A DNA stretch of 64,000 nt from Planctomycetota bacterium (GTDB lineage Bacteria > Planctomycetota > Phycisphaerae > UBA1845 > UTPLA1). The notes beneath the pieces were generated by a model that saw only the letters and a list, made by a program, of their open reading frames with translations, ran no database searches and had not been told where the DNA came from. The position numbers and the translations under genes are program-made. The stretch is from contig JAATGM010000020.1 in assembly GCA_015654675.1 (NCBI GenBank), positions 62,001 through 126,000 of the forward strand. The letters run 5' to 3'. Below are positions 44,397 through 53,273 of this stretch, piece after piece. Every line of letters begins with the position of its first letter. The stretch's first letter is position 1.

Positions 44397-44419
44397 GCGA
44401 GCACCTGCCTTTCTGATAC

Positions 44420-44452
44420 TTTCAGTATATATTGAAATTACAGTAATGTCAA
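44420..44452 (-). promoter_or_regulatory. Promoter and palindromic operator of the GbsR-type regulator
   Basis: On the minus strand TTGACA (44452-44447) and TATACT (44429-44424) are 17 bases apart, near perfect sigma-70 consensus. The 18-base palindrome TTTCAGTATATATTGAAA (44420-44437, 16 of 18 positions symmetrical) overlaps the -10 box. It is an AT-rich site in high-GC surroundings and probably binds the regulator encoded just downstream. Confidence 0.65.
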
Positions 44453-44462
44453 GCAAGGCGGG

Positions 44463-46316
44463 TCAGGCGGTCGCGGGGGCACTGACGACGGCGGGGATGC
44501 GGTCGGGCAGGTTGGCGCGCAGTGCGGCGATCCAGCGGCGGGCGCAGAGCACGACGATGAAGGCGGCGCAGGCGATCATCAGAATGATGAGGGCCGTGTT
44601 GAGGCCGCCCTTGAGCGCGTCCTCGGCGCGGCCGGATTTGAGCATGGGCCAGAGTTGCAGGCGAATCTGGGTGATGCCGCCGGCGGTGGTGGTGACGAGG
44701 ACCCAACACATCGGAATCAGTGTGACCCAGACATAGCGGGCGCGGCCTGCGTTCATGAGCAGGGTGGAGATGATGGCCAGGGCGATGGCGGCGAGCATCT
44801 GATTGGCGATGCCGAACATGGGCCAGATGGTCTGAATGTTTCCGCTCCAGAGGAAGCTTGCCCAGGCGGCGACGATGGCCGAGGTGCTGATGATGACACC
44901 GGGCCACCAGCCGGGGCGCTCGAAGTTCTTGGTCCACGGGCCGAGGAAGCGCAGGCGAGAGAGAAACTCCTGAAGGAGGAAGCGGGCGATGCGCGTTCCG
45001 GTGTCTATTGTGGTGAGGATGAAGAGGGCTTCGAACATGATGGCGAAGTGGTACCAGATGGCCATGAAGTTTGAGAGGAAGGGGATGCGCGAGAAGATTT
45101 TGGCCATGCCGACGGCGAGGGTGGGGGCACCGCCGGTGCGGCCTTCGAGTTTTTCCTCGACGGCGTGTTCGAGGTCGTGCAGGTCGACCGCCTTGAAGTT
45201 GTATTTCGCGACTTTGTCGGGCGGCGTGTTGATGAGGTAGTAATCGCCGGGTTCGAGGCCGGCGACGGCGATGAGGGCGATGATGCCGACCAAGCTTTCG
45301 ATGAGCATGCAGCCAAAGCCGATGGGGCGGGCATGGGATTCTTTTGAAATCATTTTGGGGGTGGTGCCGCTCGCGACGAGGGCGTGAAAGCCGCTGATCG
45401 CGCCGCACATGATGGTGATGAAGACCATGGGGAAGACGGTGCCGGGGACGATGGGGCCACCGCCAACCCTGGCGAACTGTGAGACGGCGGGGAGTTTGAC
45501 GGTGGGCTGGACGATCAGGACGCCGGCGACGAGGAGGGAGATGGTGCCGATTTTCATGAAGGCGCTGAGGTAGTCGCGCGGGCAGAGGAGGAGCCAGACG
45601 GGCAGGACGCTGGCGATGAATCCGTAGGCGGCCATGGCGATGATGATCTGGTTGCGGGTGAGCAGGAAGAGCTTGCCCCATTCGCTGGTCTGGGCGAACT
45701 GGCCGCCCCAGACGGCGATGAGGAGCAGAACGACGCCGATGACGGAGGCCTCGACGATTGCGCCTTTGCGGAAGATGTACATGTACCAGCCCATGAAGAG
45801 CGCGATGGGGATGGTGCAGAAGATGGTGAAGGAGCCCCAGGGGCTTTCGGCGAGGGCGTTGACGACGGCGGCGCCGAGGCCGGCCAGGGCGATGACGACG
45901 ATGAAGAGAATGGCGACCGCGGTGACGAAGCCGCCGACGGGACCGAGTTCCTGGCGGGCCAATTCGGCGAGGGAGCGGCCGTTGCGGCGGGTCGAGGCGA
46001 CGAGGACGACGAAGTCCTGGACTGCGCCGCCGATGACGACGCCGATGAGGAGCCAGAAGAAACCGGGGGCCCAGCCGAACTGGGCGGCGAGTACGGGGCC
46101 GATGAGCGGGCCGGCGCCGGAGATCGCGGCGAAGTGATGGCCGAAGAGGACCCACTTGTTGGTGGGGTGGTAGTTGTGGCCGTCGTTGAGAATGTGGGCG
46201 GGAGTGGTTCGCCGGTCGTCGAGGACCATGATTTTGGCGGCGATGAAGGCGGAGTAGTAACGATAGGCGATGGCGAAGACGGCGAGGGCGGAGAGGATGA
46301 GCCAGAGGGAGTTCAC
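44463..46316 (-). CDS. cstA: Carbon starvation protein CstA
   Basis: A 617-residue inner membrane transporter of the CstA family, linked to peptide or pyruvate uptake in starvation. About 16 to 18 helices are seen. Family stretches include GHHFAAISGAGPLIGPVLAAQ, VASTRRNGRSLAE, CGAISGFHALVASGTTPK and FEALFILTTIDTGTRIARF. The GTG at 46316 (VNSLWLILSAL) follows GGAGG, and the Ala/Pro/Arg-rich residues further upstream in frame are rejected as non-native. Length is a little short of E. coli CstA (701), as in many shorter homologues. Confidence 0.95.
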   Translation of the reverse strand: MNSLWLILSALAVFAIAYRYYSAFIAAKIMVLDDRRTTPAHILNDGHNYHPTNKWVLFGHHFAAISGAGPLIGPVLAAQFGWAPGFFWLLIGVVIGGAVQDFVVLVASTRRNGRSLAELARQELGPVGGFVTAVAILFIVVIALAGLGAAVVNALAESPWGSFTIFCTIPIALFMGWYMYIFRKGAIVEASVIGVVLLLIAVWGGQFAQTSEWGKLFLLTRNQIIIAMAAYGFIASVLPVWLLLCPRDYLSAFMKIGTISLLVAGVLIVQPTVKLPAVSQFARVGGGPIVPGTVFPMVFITIMCGAISGFHALVASGTTPKMISKESHARPIGFGCMLIESLVGIIALIAVAGLEPGDYYLINTPPDKVAKYNFKAVDLHDLEHAVEEKLEGRTGGAPTLAVGMAKIFSRIPFLSNFMAIWYHFAIMFEALFILTTIDTGTRIARFLLQEFLSRLRFLGPWTKNFERPGWWPGVIISTSAIVAAWASFLWSGNIQTIWPMFGIANQMLAAIALAIISTLLMNAGRARYVWVTLIPMCWVLVTTTAGGITQIRLQLWPMLKSGRAEDALKGGLNTALIILMIACAAFIVVLCARRWIAALRANLPDRIPAVVSAPATA

Positions 46317-46417
46317 AGGGTCGGAGCCTCCGGGGCGGTCGGCGTTGTCGGTTGCGGAAAGACTACAGACTGTGGCGTGCGGAGGTAAGGGCGCGACGAC
46401 TTGAAGCGCTGGAGCGG

Positions 46418-47170
46418 CTAGCTGCCGAGGAGGGTCAGGGCGTGGCGCATGGGGGCTTCGGAGATCTGGATCAGGCCGTCGAAGGGGTGGTCCATTTCGA
46501 GGATGAGGTAGAGGGCGCCGGAGACGGCGACGGCGCAGAGGAAGAGTGCGGCCAGGACGGTGGGGTTGCGCGGGGCGAAGAGGCCGAAGCTGATGAAGAT
46601 GACGGTGAGCCAGAAGACGAGCGTGCAGAGGAGCGGGCGCGAGATGGCGGAGCCGGACTGCTGAAGGAGCAGGAGGCGCGTGCGGCCGATGTCGTTCATG
46701 ACGCTCTCGGCCTGGGACTGAAGTTTGTGCTGCATTGGGGTGGTGGGCTGGAGCTGGAGGATGCCTTCGTAGGCGGCCTCGCCGCCGACGGAGAGCGGGT
46801 TGGCGCCGGCCGGGGGCGCGGTGTGATGCCACAGGCGGCCGATGAAAGTTTCGACGGCCTTGCGCATGGCGGCGCGGATGGGCTGGGTTTCGGGGCCGTA
46901 AAATTCAAGCGTGCGGTCGAGGCGGAGGACGTTGGCGGACATTTCGGTGACTTCGTCCTTCTGGCGGTCGTAGGCGGACTTGGCCGAGCTGACGAGGAGG
47001 CCAAGGACGAGGGCGGCCATGGTGCTGATGAGGCCGGTGCCAAGCTTGACGGCGTCCTGCGATTCCTTGCTGAGGTGGTGGTCGGGCAGGAGATAGCGGA
47101 GGAGGAATCCGAGGAGAGTTCCGCCGAAGACGCAGGCGAGGATGATGAGGCCGATGGCGAGGGAGGACAT
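46418..47170 (-). CDS. DUF4239-type membrane protein
   Basis: A 250-residue protein with two N-terminal membrane helices (AIGLIILACVFGGTLLGFLL and LISTMAALVLGLLVSSAKSA) and two C-terminal ones (LVFWLTVIFISFGLF, LAALFLCAVAVSGALYLILE). Between is a soluble helical part. The pattern VKLGTGLISTMAALVLGLLV and IRLDRTL-like helix fits the bestrophin-like DUF4239 group. Function unknown, possibly channel-like. It lies 101 bases upstream of cstA on the same strand. Confidence 0.8.
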   Translation of the reverse strand: MSSLAIGLIILACVFGGTLLGFLLRYLLPDHHLSKESQDAVKLGTGLISTMAALVLGLLVSSAKSAYDRQKDEVTEMSANVLRLDRTLEFYGPETQPIRAAMRKAVETFIGRLWHHTAPPAGANPLSVGGEAAYEGILQLQPTTPMQHKLQSQAESVMNDIGRTRLLLLQQSGSAISRPLLCTLVFWLTVIFISFGLFAPRNPTVLAALFLCAVAVSGALYLILEMDHPFDGLIQISEAPMRHALTLLGS

Positions 47171-47395
47171 GAGGATCCTTTGTTTAGCGAGCGGTGACCA
47201 GCGACGGGCTGGGTCGCAATGGGGCGTGAGTTTAGCGGGCGGGCCGCGATGAGGCACGGGGGGCAGTGGTGGCGGCGCTGGGGAGCTCCGCGAATGGGCG
47301 GATCAGAGCTTAAGGGCGGGAGTTGGCCTAATGCGATGCCGAAGACGCTCGATGTCGCGGCGAGATGGACTTGCCGAGCATGGACTTGATTCGCC

Positions 47396-49339
47396 TCATG
47401 GACAACTTGGGTCGGGGTCGGTGAGGAGTTTGTCGATGAAGAGGTCGATGTCGGTTGTGTCGAGCCTGAGGTCGTTGTTGAGGTCGGTACAGCCGCAGTC
47501 GTTGACGGCGAGATCGCCGACTGTCACGCAGTTCAGGAATAGCTGAATGTCGCGGCCGTCGACCATGAAGTCCAGATCGAGATCTCCGGGGCAGAAGGCG
47601 CCGCAGCCGCATTGGTCGGGGCGCTGATCCTGGTCGAAGTCGGTTAATAGGCCCGAGTTGAGGTCGCAGTCGTCCGGGACGCCGTTGATGTTGCAATCGG
47701 TCGCTGCGCCAGAGGCGAGCTCGATGGCGTCGTCAATTCCGTTCTGGTTGCAATCGCCGAGAAAAGACAGTGCATCGCGAGCGTTGACCAAGCCCCAGCC
47801 GAAGAATAGGTCGTAGCCGGGAGTGCCGAGGTCGCGACAGGAGACCTGGAGGGCGTGTTCGACCTGGGCCGCGGTCAATTCTGGATTTCGGGAAAGAAGC
47901 AGAGCGGCGATTCCAGCCGTATAAGGGGCGGCGAATGAGGTATCATCGACGGTTGTATAGTCGCCGTTGACGTATCCAGCGTTCCCGGTGCGATCGGTTG
48001 AGACAATTGACTGACCCGGCGCGGAGAAGTCGATGCCGTTGCCGAAATTACTGAAGAACGCGAGAGCTCCGAAGCGGTTCAGGGCAGCGACCGCGTTGAC
48101 GACCGGAATGCTGGCCGGATAGGTGATTGTCGAGCTTGAATCGTTTCCGGCCGAAGCGAAGTGGACGATTCCGTCGGTCCAGGTCTGCTGGTACATGAAC
48201 TCTATCGTACTGGAGCTGAAGCCGTAGCCGTTGCTATTGTTGGTGACGCGGGCACCGATGGTCTCGGCCCAGGCGAGCGCATTAACCGTCCAACTGGTCT
48301 GGGCAGTCCAGTTTCCATTGCATGGGGTCAAGTTTGCGACGAACGTTCGGGCCGACGCGATGCGCGTGTCGGGGGCGATTCCCGCTATTCCGATAAAATT
48401 ATTCATCGTCGCAGAGATGCAGCCGGCGACCGCGGTTCCATGGTTTTCGCAGGCGTTCATCGGGCCCCCGCTGCCGCCCTGGCCGGTGAAGTCTATTCCT
48501 GGAATCTGATTCAGATCGGGATGGTCCTGTTGTACACCGGTGTCCAGGATTACGGTGATGACGGAGGGTGAGCCGGTGGTGATATCCCATGCTTCCGGGG
48601 CGTTCATATCCATATCGGGGGTTCCGCCGGATTGACCAGTATTGTTCAGGCCCCAACAGAACGTGAAGAACTGATCGTTCGGAATGACGTCGCTTTTTCC
48701 GGTGAGGATCATGTCGGGTTCGGCGAAGCGAACCTCCGGGCGAACAGCTAGTGCGTTTGCTGCGGCCAAGACCTGGTCCCCGCGGCGCGACCTCGCCTGA
48801 ACTCGATAGACGCCGCGCATTCCTGCCCAGTCTCGGTCCAGCACGATTCCGGCGCTGAACTGATCCAGAATGGCGCGGGCTCGTTTGTCGTCGATATTGC
48901 TCGCAAACCCGACGAGCAGGTTGGGAGTTACGACGATCGGTCCGCCGTCGCTTCCGATGTAGACTGGAGACGCGAAGTCGATATCCGCCAGCCCGGCGAG
49001 CGCACCTAGTCTGCGACTGATTGCGCCTGACGATCGCTCGGTCGTCGGATTCTCGATAAGGGACCATTGAGCGATGGGGAGGGGCTCGACATTAGAAACG
49101 GAAAGTCCGGCGGGGCTAACGATGGAGGCGATATCGTCGGCAGCGCCTGGGCGCCGTTGAACGGCGATGCGGGTGGAGTCGAGGGGGAGTTCCCGGCGTT
49201 CCTTGAAGTAATAGTAATGTTTAGGGGCTTCGGCGGAGTCTGCCTGGGGGGCGGCCATTGCCCGCGAGACTGACGCGGCTACGAGGAGTGTGCATATCGC
49301 TCGGGCAAAATTTTTCGATTGTCGGGTTATCAAGGCCAT
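47396..49339 (-). CDS. Secreted subtilisin-like serine protease with dockerin-like C-terminus
   Basis: A 647-residue protein with a signal peptide (about residues 1-29), a prodomain, an S8 peptidase and a C-terminal module. The catalytic triad is Asp266 (VITVILDTGVQQDHPDL), His300 (ENHGTAVAGCIS) and Ser468 (DDTSFAAPYTAGIAAL), with Asn about 369 for the oxyanion hole. After about residue 545 come DCNQNGIDDAIELA-type calcium motifs and the ending CPGDLDLDFMVDGRDIQ ... LLTDPDPSCP shared with other secreted proteins here. The element at 49402-49437 lies 63-98 bases upstream. A likely function is extracellular protein degradation. Confidence 0.93.
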   Translation of the reverse strand: MALITRQSKNFARAICTLLVAASVSRAMAAPQADSAEAPKHYYYFKERRELPLDSTRIAVQRRPGAADDIASIVSPAGLSVSNVEPLPIAQWSLIENPTTERSSGAISRRLGALAGLADIDFASPVYIGSDGGPIVVTPNLLVGFASNIDDKRARAILDQFSAGIVLDRDWAGMRGVYRVQARSRRGDQVLAAANALAVRPEVRFAEPDMILTGKSDVIPNDQFFTFCWGLNNTGQSGGTPDMDMNAPEAWDITTGSPSVITVILDTGVQQDHPDLNQIPGIDFTGQGGSGGPMNACENHGTAVAGCISATMNNFIGIAGIAPDTRIASARTFVANLTPCNGNWTAQTSWTVNALAWAETIGARVTNNSNGYGFSSSTIEFMYQQTWTDGIVHFASAGNDSSSTITYPASIPVVNAVAALNRFGALAFFSNFGNGIDFSAPGQSIVSTDRTGNAGYVNGDYTTVDDTSFAAPYTAGIAALLLSRNPELTAAQVEHALQVSCRDLGTPGYDLFFGWGLVNARDALSFLGDCNQNGIDDAIELASGAATDCNINGVPDDCDLNSGLLTDFDQDQRPDQCGCGAFCPGDLDLDFMVDGRDIQLFLNCVTVGDLAVNDCGCTDLNNDLRLDTTDIDLFIDKLLTDPDPSCP

Positions 49340-49689
49340 TCCTACCTCCTGAAGTCAGTTTACCGAGATGCAGACTTCGCCCATTACCGGGGAATAGGAA
49401 ATAGTCGTAGACGGGACGGTTTCGTAACAGGGAAAATGTGAGGTTTTTCGGGAATCTTTGCGCGGCGGGGGTACCGGGTGAGACATTGCATTTCCGGCAC
49501 CGGGGTTGGTCCGGATTCGTCGGGGCGACTCAAGTTCAGGTGAGGCGGCCGGGTGGTTGTAGATTTTTTTCGGAATTGTTGTTGCGCATTTGTGGGTTTT
49601 GCGACTACGGGGGCAGCGGCGTGGTGCCGGCGGGAGATGCCCCCAATTCGGGGTTTTTTCGGCGATGCGGCGTGGGATATCCTTAGGGG
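49340..49689. other. Divergent intergenic region between subtilase and sigma factor
   Basis: 350 bases with no gene. It holds the 36-base element (described separately) for the subtilase and the promoter region of the sigma factor gene. GC-rich runs near 49540 and 49640 show nothing else. No terminator is expected because the flanking genes are divergent. Confidence 0.6.
49402..49437 (-). promoter_or_regulatory. 36-bp upstream element, copy 2
   Basis: Read towards the subtilase gene, the element begins ATTTTCCCTGTTACGAAA and ends CCGTCTACGACTA, differing from copy 1 at only two of 36 positions. It lies 63-98 bases upstream of the subtilase ATG. TGTTACG and CGTCTA are candidate promoter or activator contacts. 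The copies share little similarity outside the element, which argues that it is itself selected. Confidence 0.65.
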
Positions 49690-50328
49690 ATGTTCGAGCC
49701 GGGTTCCGATGAGGTCGCGGATGGGTGGGTGGCCGGCGCCATCGGCGGGTCTGAGCAGGATCGGGAGCGTCTTGTCTCGATTCTGACGCCGCGGGTGCGC
49801 GCGATGGTGTTGGCGCGACTGGCGCCGGCGCCGTCGCAGTTTCATGTCGTGGACGACCTGGTGCAGCAGTCGTTGGTGGATGTGACGGCGAAGCTGCGCG
49901 AGCTGCGGACGCCGACGTTTGTGGCGCTGCGGTCGTTTGCTTCGGTGATCGTGTCGCGGCGGGTGGCAGACTATCTGCGCGACGCGGCCAAGCCGGAAGG
50001 GATGACGTTGCGGTTGTCGGCGGCGGATTCGTCGATCGTCGAGTGGCTGAGCCGGAGCTTGCCGGCGAGCGGGCGGTCTCCGCGAAGCGCGGCGGCGCGA
50101 GCGGAAGAGGCGGAGCGGATGTTGCTGGAGCTTGGCAAGTTGAAGGAGAGTCAGCGGGAGATTCTGACGCTGGCATTTTTCGACCAGCTTTCGCTGGATG
50201 AGATTTCGCAGCGACTGGAGATGAGCCGGCCGGCGACTTCGATGGCGCTGGTCCGGGCGATCCGCGCACTGCGGGCGCGGGTGGAGGGGTCGATGGGGTC
50301 CTGGAGTCCGCATGCGTACGGAGCTTGA
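49690..50328 (+). CDS. RNA polymerase sigma factor, ECF-like
   Basis: A 212-residue ECF-type sigma factor. Region 2 is visible as FHVVDDLVQQSLVDVTAKL, and region 4 as LSLDEISQRLEMSRPATSMALVRAIRALR, an HTH that contacts the -35 box. Its 3' end overlaps the kinase gene by 17 bases. Such sigma-kinase pairs are common in planctomycetes and probably act together as one signalling module. The GGGG immediately before the ATG is too close for a normal site, so leaderless transcription or a later start is possible. Confidence 0.9.
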   Translation: MFEPGSDEVADGWVAGAIGGSEQDRERLVSILTPRVRAMVLARLAPAPSQFHVVDDLVQQSLVDVTAKLRELRTPTFVALRSFASVIVSRRVADYLRDAAKPEGMTLRLSAADSSIVEWLSRSLPASGRSPRSAAARAEEAERMLLELGKLKESQREILTLAFFDQLSLDEISQRLEMSRPATSMALVRAIRALRARVEGSMGSWSPHAYGA

Positions 50329-53242
50329 CGGCGAGCGCGGTGACGAACTCGCGAACGAGATGGACCGGGCGCTGCGGTCTTTCTGGCGCGGGTCGCATGG
50401 GGAGATCGACCGGCTGGTGGGTGAGCCGGGGTCGTCGGCGCTGATGACGTGTCTGGCGGCGGTGACGGGGGAGAGCGCCGCGATTGTGCCGCATGTGCCG
50501 CGGATCGCGGAATATGAGATTGTGCGCGAGATCGGACGCGGGGGGATGGGCGTGGTGTATGAGGCGCGGCACGCGCGGACGCAGCGGCGAGTGGCGCTGA
50601 AGGTATTGCGCACGATTGACAGCGGCGGGCGGGAGGGGCGGTTATTTGCGCGCGAAGTGGGATCGTTGGCGCGGTTCAAGCATCCGAACATTGCGACACT
50701 GTTTGACGCAGGCGAGACGCCGGACGGGCGGTCGTATTTCGCCATGGAGCTGGTGGAGGGGGTGACGCTGGCGGAGTGGGCCCGGAAACGCGAGGCATTT
50801 GGCGGGACGCGCGAGGGGGCGGATCGGCGGCGGCTGGAGCTGTTTGGGCGGATTTGCGCGGCGGTGAATTATGCGCATCAGCGCGGGGTGATTCACCGGG
50901 ATCTGAAGCCGTCGAACATACTGGTGGATGCGAATGATCAGCCGAAGGTGCTGGACTTCGGGATGGCGCGGCTGCTGGATGCGGATGCTGAACTGGCGAC
51001 GCAGACGATGGAGATGAAGAACATCGTCGGGACGCTGGCGTACATGAGCCCCGAGCAGGCGATGGGTCGGCTGGACGACGTGGACATTCGGACGGATGTG
51101 TATGCGCTGGGCGTGATTCTGTATGAGCTGCTGACGGGGCGGCGGCCTTATGAGGTACGCGACAGTGCGCTGGCGGCGGGATTGGCGGCGATCGCGGAGA
51201 CGCCGCCGCGGCGGCCTTCGGTGGTGAACGCGGCTGCGCGGGGCGATCTTGAGGCGATCGTTCTGAAGGCGCTGGAGAAGTCGCCGGATCGGCGGTACGC
51301 GAGCGCGGCGGAGTTTGGGGAGGACGTGGAACGGTATCTGGGCAGCCGGCCGATTCGGGCGCGGCGGCCGAGCGTGGGGTATTTGCTGGCGAAGCTGGTG
51401 GGGCGGCACAGGCTGACAGCGGCACTGATCGGGGTGCTGGCGATTCTGGCGGCGGGGTCTGGCGTCGTTTTTGTGATGCAGGCGGCGGCGGTGCGGCGGC
51501 AGCGCGATGAGGCGAAGGCACAGACGCGGCGAGCAGAGCGGATCAGCGGGTATTTGACGGGGATGTTCGGGACGCTTGATCCGAAGCGATTGGGGCCGAG
51601 CGTGCCGGTTCGGTCGGTGCTGGATCAGGCGTCGGGGAGTCTGGAGAGCGAGCTGGCGGATGACCGGGCCACGCAGGCGGCGGTGCACGACGTGCTGGGG
51701 CGCGGATATATGGGGTTGGGGGTGTTGAATGAGGCGGAGCGGCATCTCAAGGCGGCGCTGGATTTGAGGCGGGAGGTATTTGGCGAGCGAAGCGGGCCTT
51801 ATGCGACATCGCTGCATCAGCTTGGATTGCTGGCGGTGCGGCAGCAACGGCCGGATGACTGGAAGCGACTTCTGACGGAGGCGTATGAGATCCGGCGCGA
51901 ATTGTTCGGCGATGAGAGTGCGGACGTCGCGGAGAGTCTGGACGCGCTGGGGCGGCGGTTCTCGAGCGGGACGGAGATGGCGGACGCCGAACAGATGCAG
52001 CGCCGGGCCCTGGAGATTCGACGAAAGATCGGCACGGATGAGCTGAGCATCGCACAGTCGCTGAGCGGTCTTGGGGTGCTGCTTGTGGCGGCGGGCCGGT
52101 ACGAGGAGGCGGAGCCGATTCTGGTGGAGGCGTTGGGAATCCAGCGGCGCATGCTGGGGCCGAGTCATTTTGACGTGGCGCGGACGTTGACGGATCTGGG
52201 GGAGATTTACTTCTATTGGGGACAGTACGACAAGGCGGAGGAGTGCCATCGCGAGCAGGTGCGGATACTGCGAAAATTATTTCCGCAGGGACAGGTGGAT
52301 CTTGCATTTGCGTTGTCTGACCTGGGCGGGATTCTGGGATTGAAAGGAGAATATCGTGAGGCGGAGCAGTTGATGCGGGAGGGGATCGAGATGGAGGGAC
52401 GATGCGGAGACGAGCCGCATCCGGCCCTGTGCACGAATAACTACGCCAAGTTTTTGCGTTCGCAGGGACGGTACGCGGAGGCGGAGCCGCTGGCGCGGTC
52501 GGTGTATGACTGGTGGCACGGCAACGCACTCGAGGCGCATCGCGCGAAGAGCTATGCGTGCCAGCATCTGGGGTTGATATTGCTGGATCGTGGGGAAGTG
52601 GATGAAGCGGATCGGTTGTTTCGGGCGGCGGAGGAGAACTGGCGGGCGCTGTTTGGGGAGACGCATCCGCGGCTGGCCGTGGCGTTGATCGGAGAGGGCC
52701 GCGTGGCAGAGCTGCGCGGACAAACGGCCGAGGCGGTGCGGTTTTTTGGTGCGGCGGTAGAGATTCGGCGCAAGCGGATCGGTGACGATCATCCGGAGAC
52801 GGCGGAGGCGCGGATCGAATTGGCGCGGGCGATGGCGGCCGCGGGGCAGCGAGTTCAGGCGGCTGCGACGGCACGTGCGGCGTTGGCGCTGCTGCGATCG
52901 CGGATGGGGGAGAAGAGTGCGGATGTTTCGTGGGGGATGTATGAGCTGGCGGGGATGGTTGAGGCGGCGGAGGCGGAGCAGTTGCTGCGCGGGTCGATTG
53001 CGATTGAGCGCGGGCTGGATCGGGAGCGGCATCCGCAGTTGGGATTGTCGCTGAGCCGGCTGGGGGAGGTGCTGGCGGCGCGTGGGGAGCTGGCCGACGC
53101 ATGTAGTGCGGTGGCCGAGGCGGTTGAGATCCTGAAGTCGAGGTTGAGCGCGAGCGACACACGGCTCATGAAGGCCGAGAAGGCGTTGTATTACTGCTCG
53201 TCGAAATCGCAGCCGCAGTCGTACATCAGGAGCATACGCTAG
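50312..53242 (+). CDS. Membrane Ser/Thr protein kinase with TPR repeats
   Basis: A 976-residue protein. The PknB-type kinase domain (about residues 66-340) has the Gly loop IGRGGMGVVYEA, ATP-anchoring Lys97 (RVALKVLR), catalytic Asp197 in HRDLKPSNIL and DFG at 215-217. A membrane helix follows around 366-390 (LTAALIGVLAILAAGSGVVF). The C-terminal part has some ten to twelve TPR helices ending near residue 960 (for example AADERYLKAAL-type, LGEIYFYWGQYDKAEECHRE). The N-terminal 60 residues are an acidic leader. The domain order suggests kinase inside and TPR sensor outside, or the reverse for TPR scaffolds. It is coupled to the sigma factor gene and probably regulates it. Confidence 0.92.
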   Translation: MRTELDGERGDELANEMDRALRSFWRGSHGEIDRLVGEPGSSALMTCLAAVTGESAAIVPHVPRIAEYEIVREIGRGGMGVVYEARHARTQRRVALKVLRTIDSGGREGRLFAREVGSLARFKHPNIATLFDAGETPDGRSYFAMELVEGVTLAEWARKREAFGGTREGADRRRLELFGRICAAVNYAHQRGVIHRDLKPSNILVDANDQPKVLDFGMARLLDADAELATQTMEMKNIVGTLAYMSPEQAMGRLDDVDIRTDVYALGVILYELLTGRRPYEVRDSALAAGLAAIAETPPRRPSVVNAAARGDLEAIVLKALEKSPDRRYASAAEFGEDVERYLGSRPIRARRPSVGYLLAKLVGRHRLTAALIGVLAILAAGSGVVFVMQAAAVRRQRDEAKAQTRRAERISGYLTGMFGTLDPKRLGPSVPVRSVLDQASGSLESELADDRATQAAVHDVLGRGYMGLGVLNEAERHLKAALDLRREVFGERSGPYATSLHQLGLLAVRQQRPDDWKRLLTEAYEIRRELFGDESADVAESLDALGRRFSSGTEMADAEQMQRRALEIRRKIGTDELSIAQSLSGLGVLLVAAGRYEEAEPILVEALGIQRRMLGPSHFDVARTLTDLGEIYFYWGQYDKAEECHREQVRILRKLFPQGQVDLAFALSDLGGILGLKGEYREAEQLMREGIEMEGRCGDEPHPALCTNNYAKFLRSQGRYAEAEPLARSVYDWWHGNALEAHRAKSYACQHLGLILLDRGEVDEADRLFRAAEENWRALFGETHPRLAVALIGEGRVAELRGQTAEAVRFFGAAVEIRRKRIGDDHPETAEARIELARAMAAAGQRVQAAATARAALALLRSRMGEKSADVSWGMYELAGMVEAAEAEQLLRGSIAIERGLDRERHPQLGLSLSRLGEVLAARGELADACSAVAEAVEILKSRLSASDTRLMKAEKALYYCSSKSQPQSYIRSIR

Positions 53243-53273
53243 GCACCCGCGAACGGCGGGCGAGGTCGGAGCG

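Noticed and set aside
46317-46832. N-terminal extension of cstA
   Set aside because: Residues are Ala/Pro/Arg/His-rich and unlike CstA; a GGAGG site precedes the GTG at 46316.
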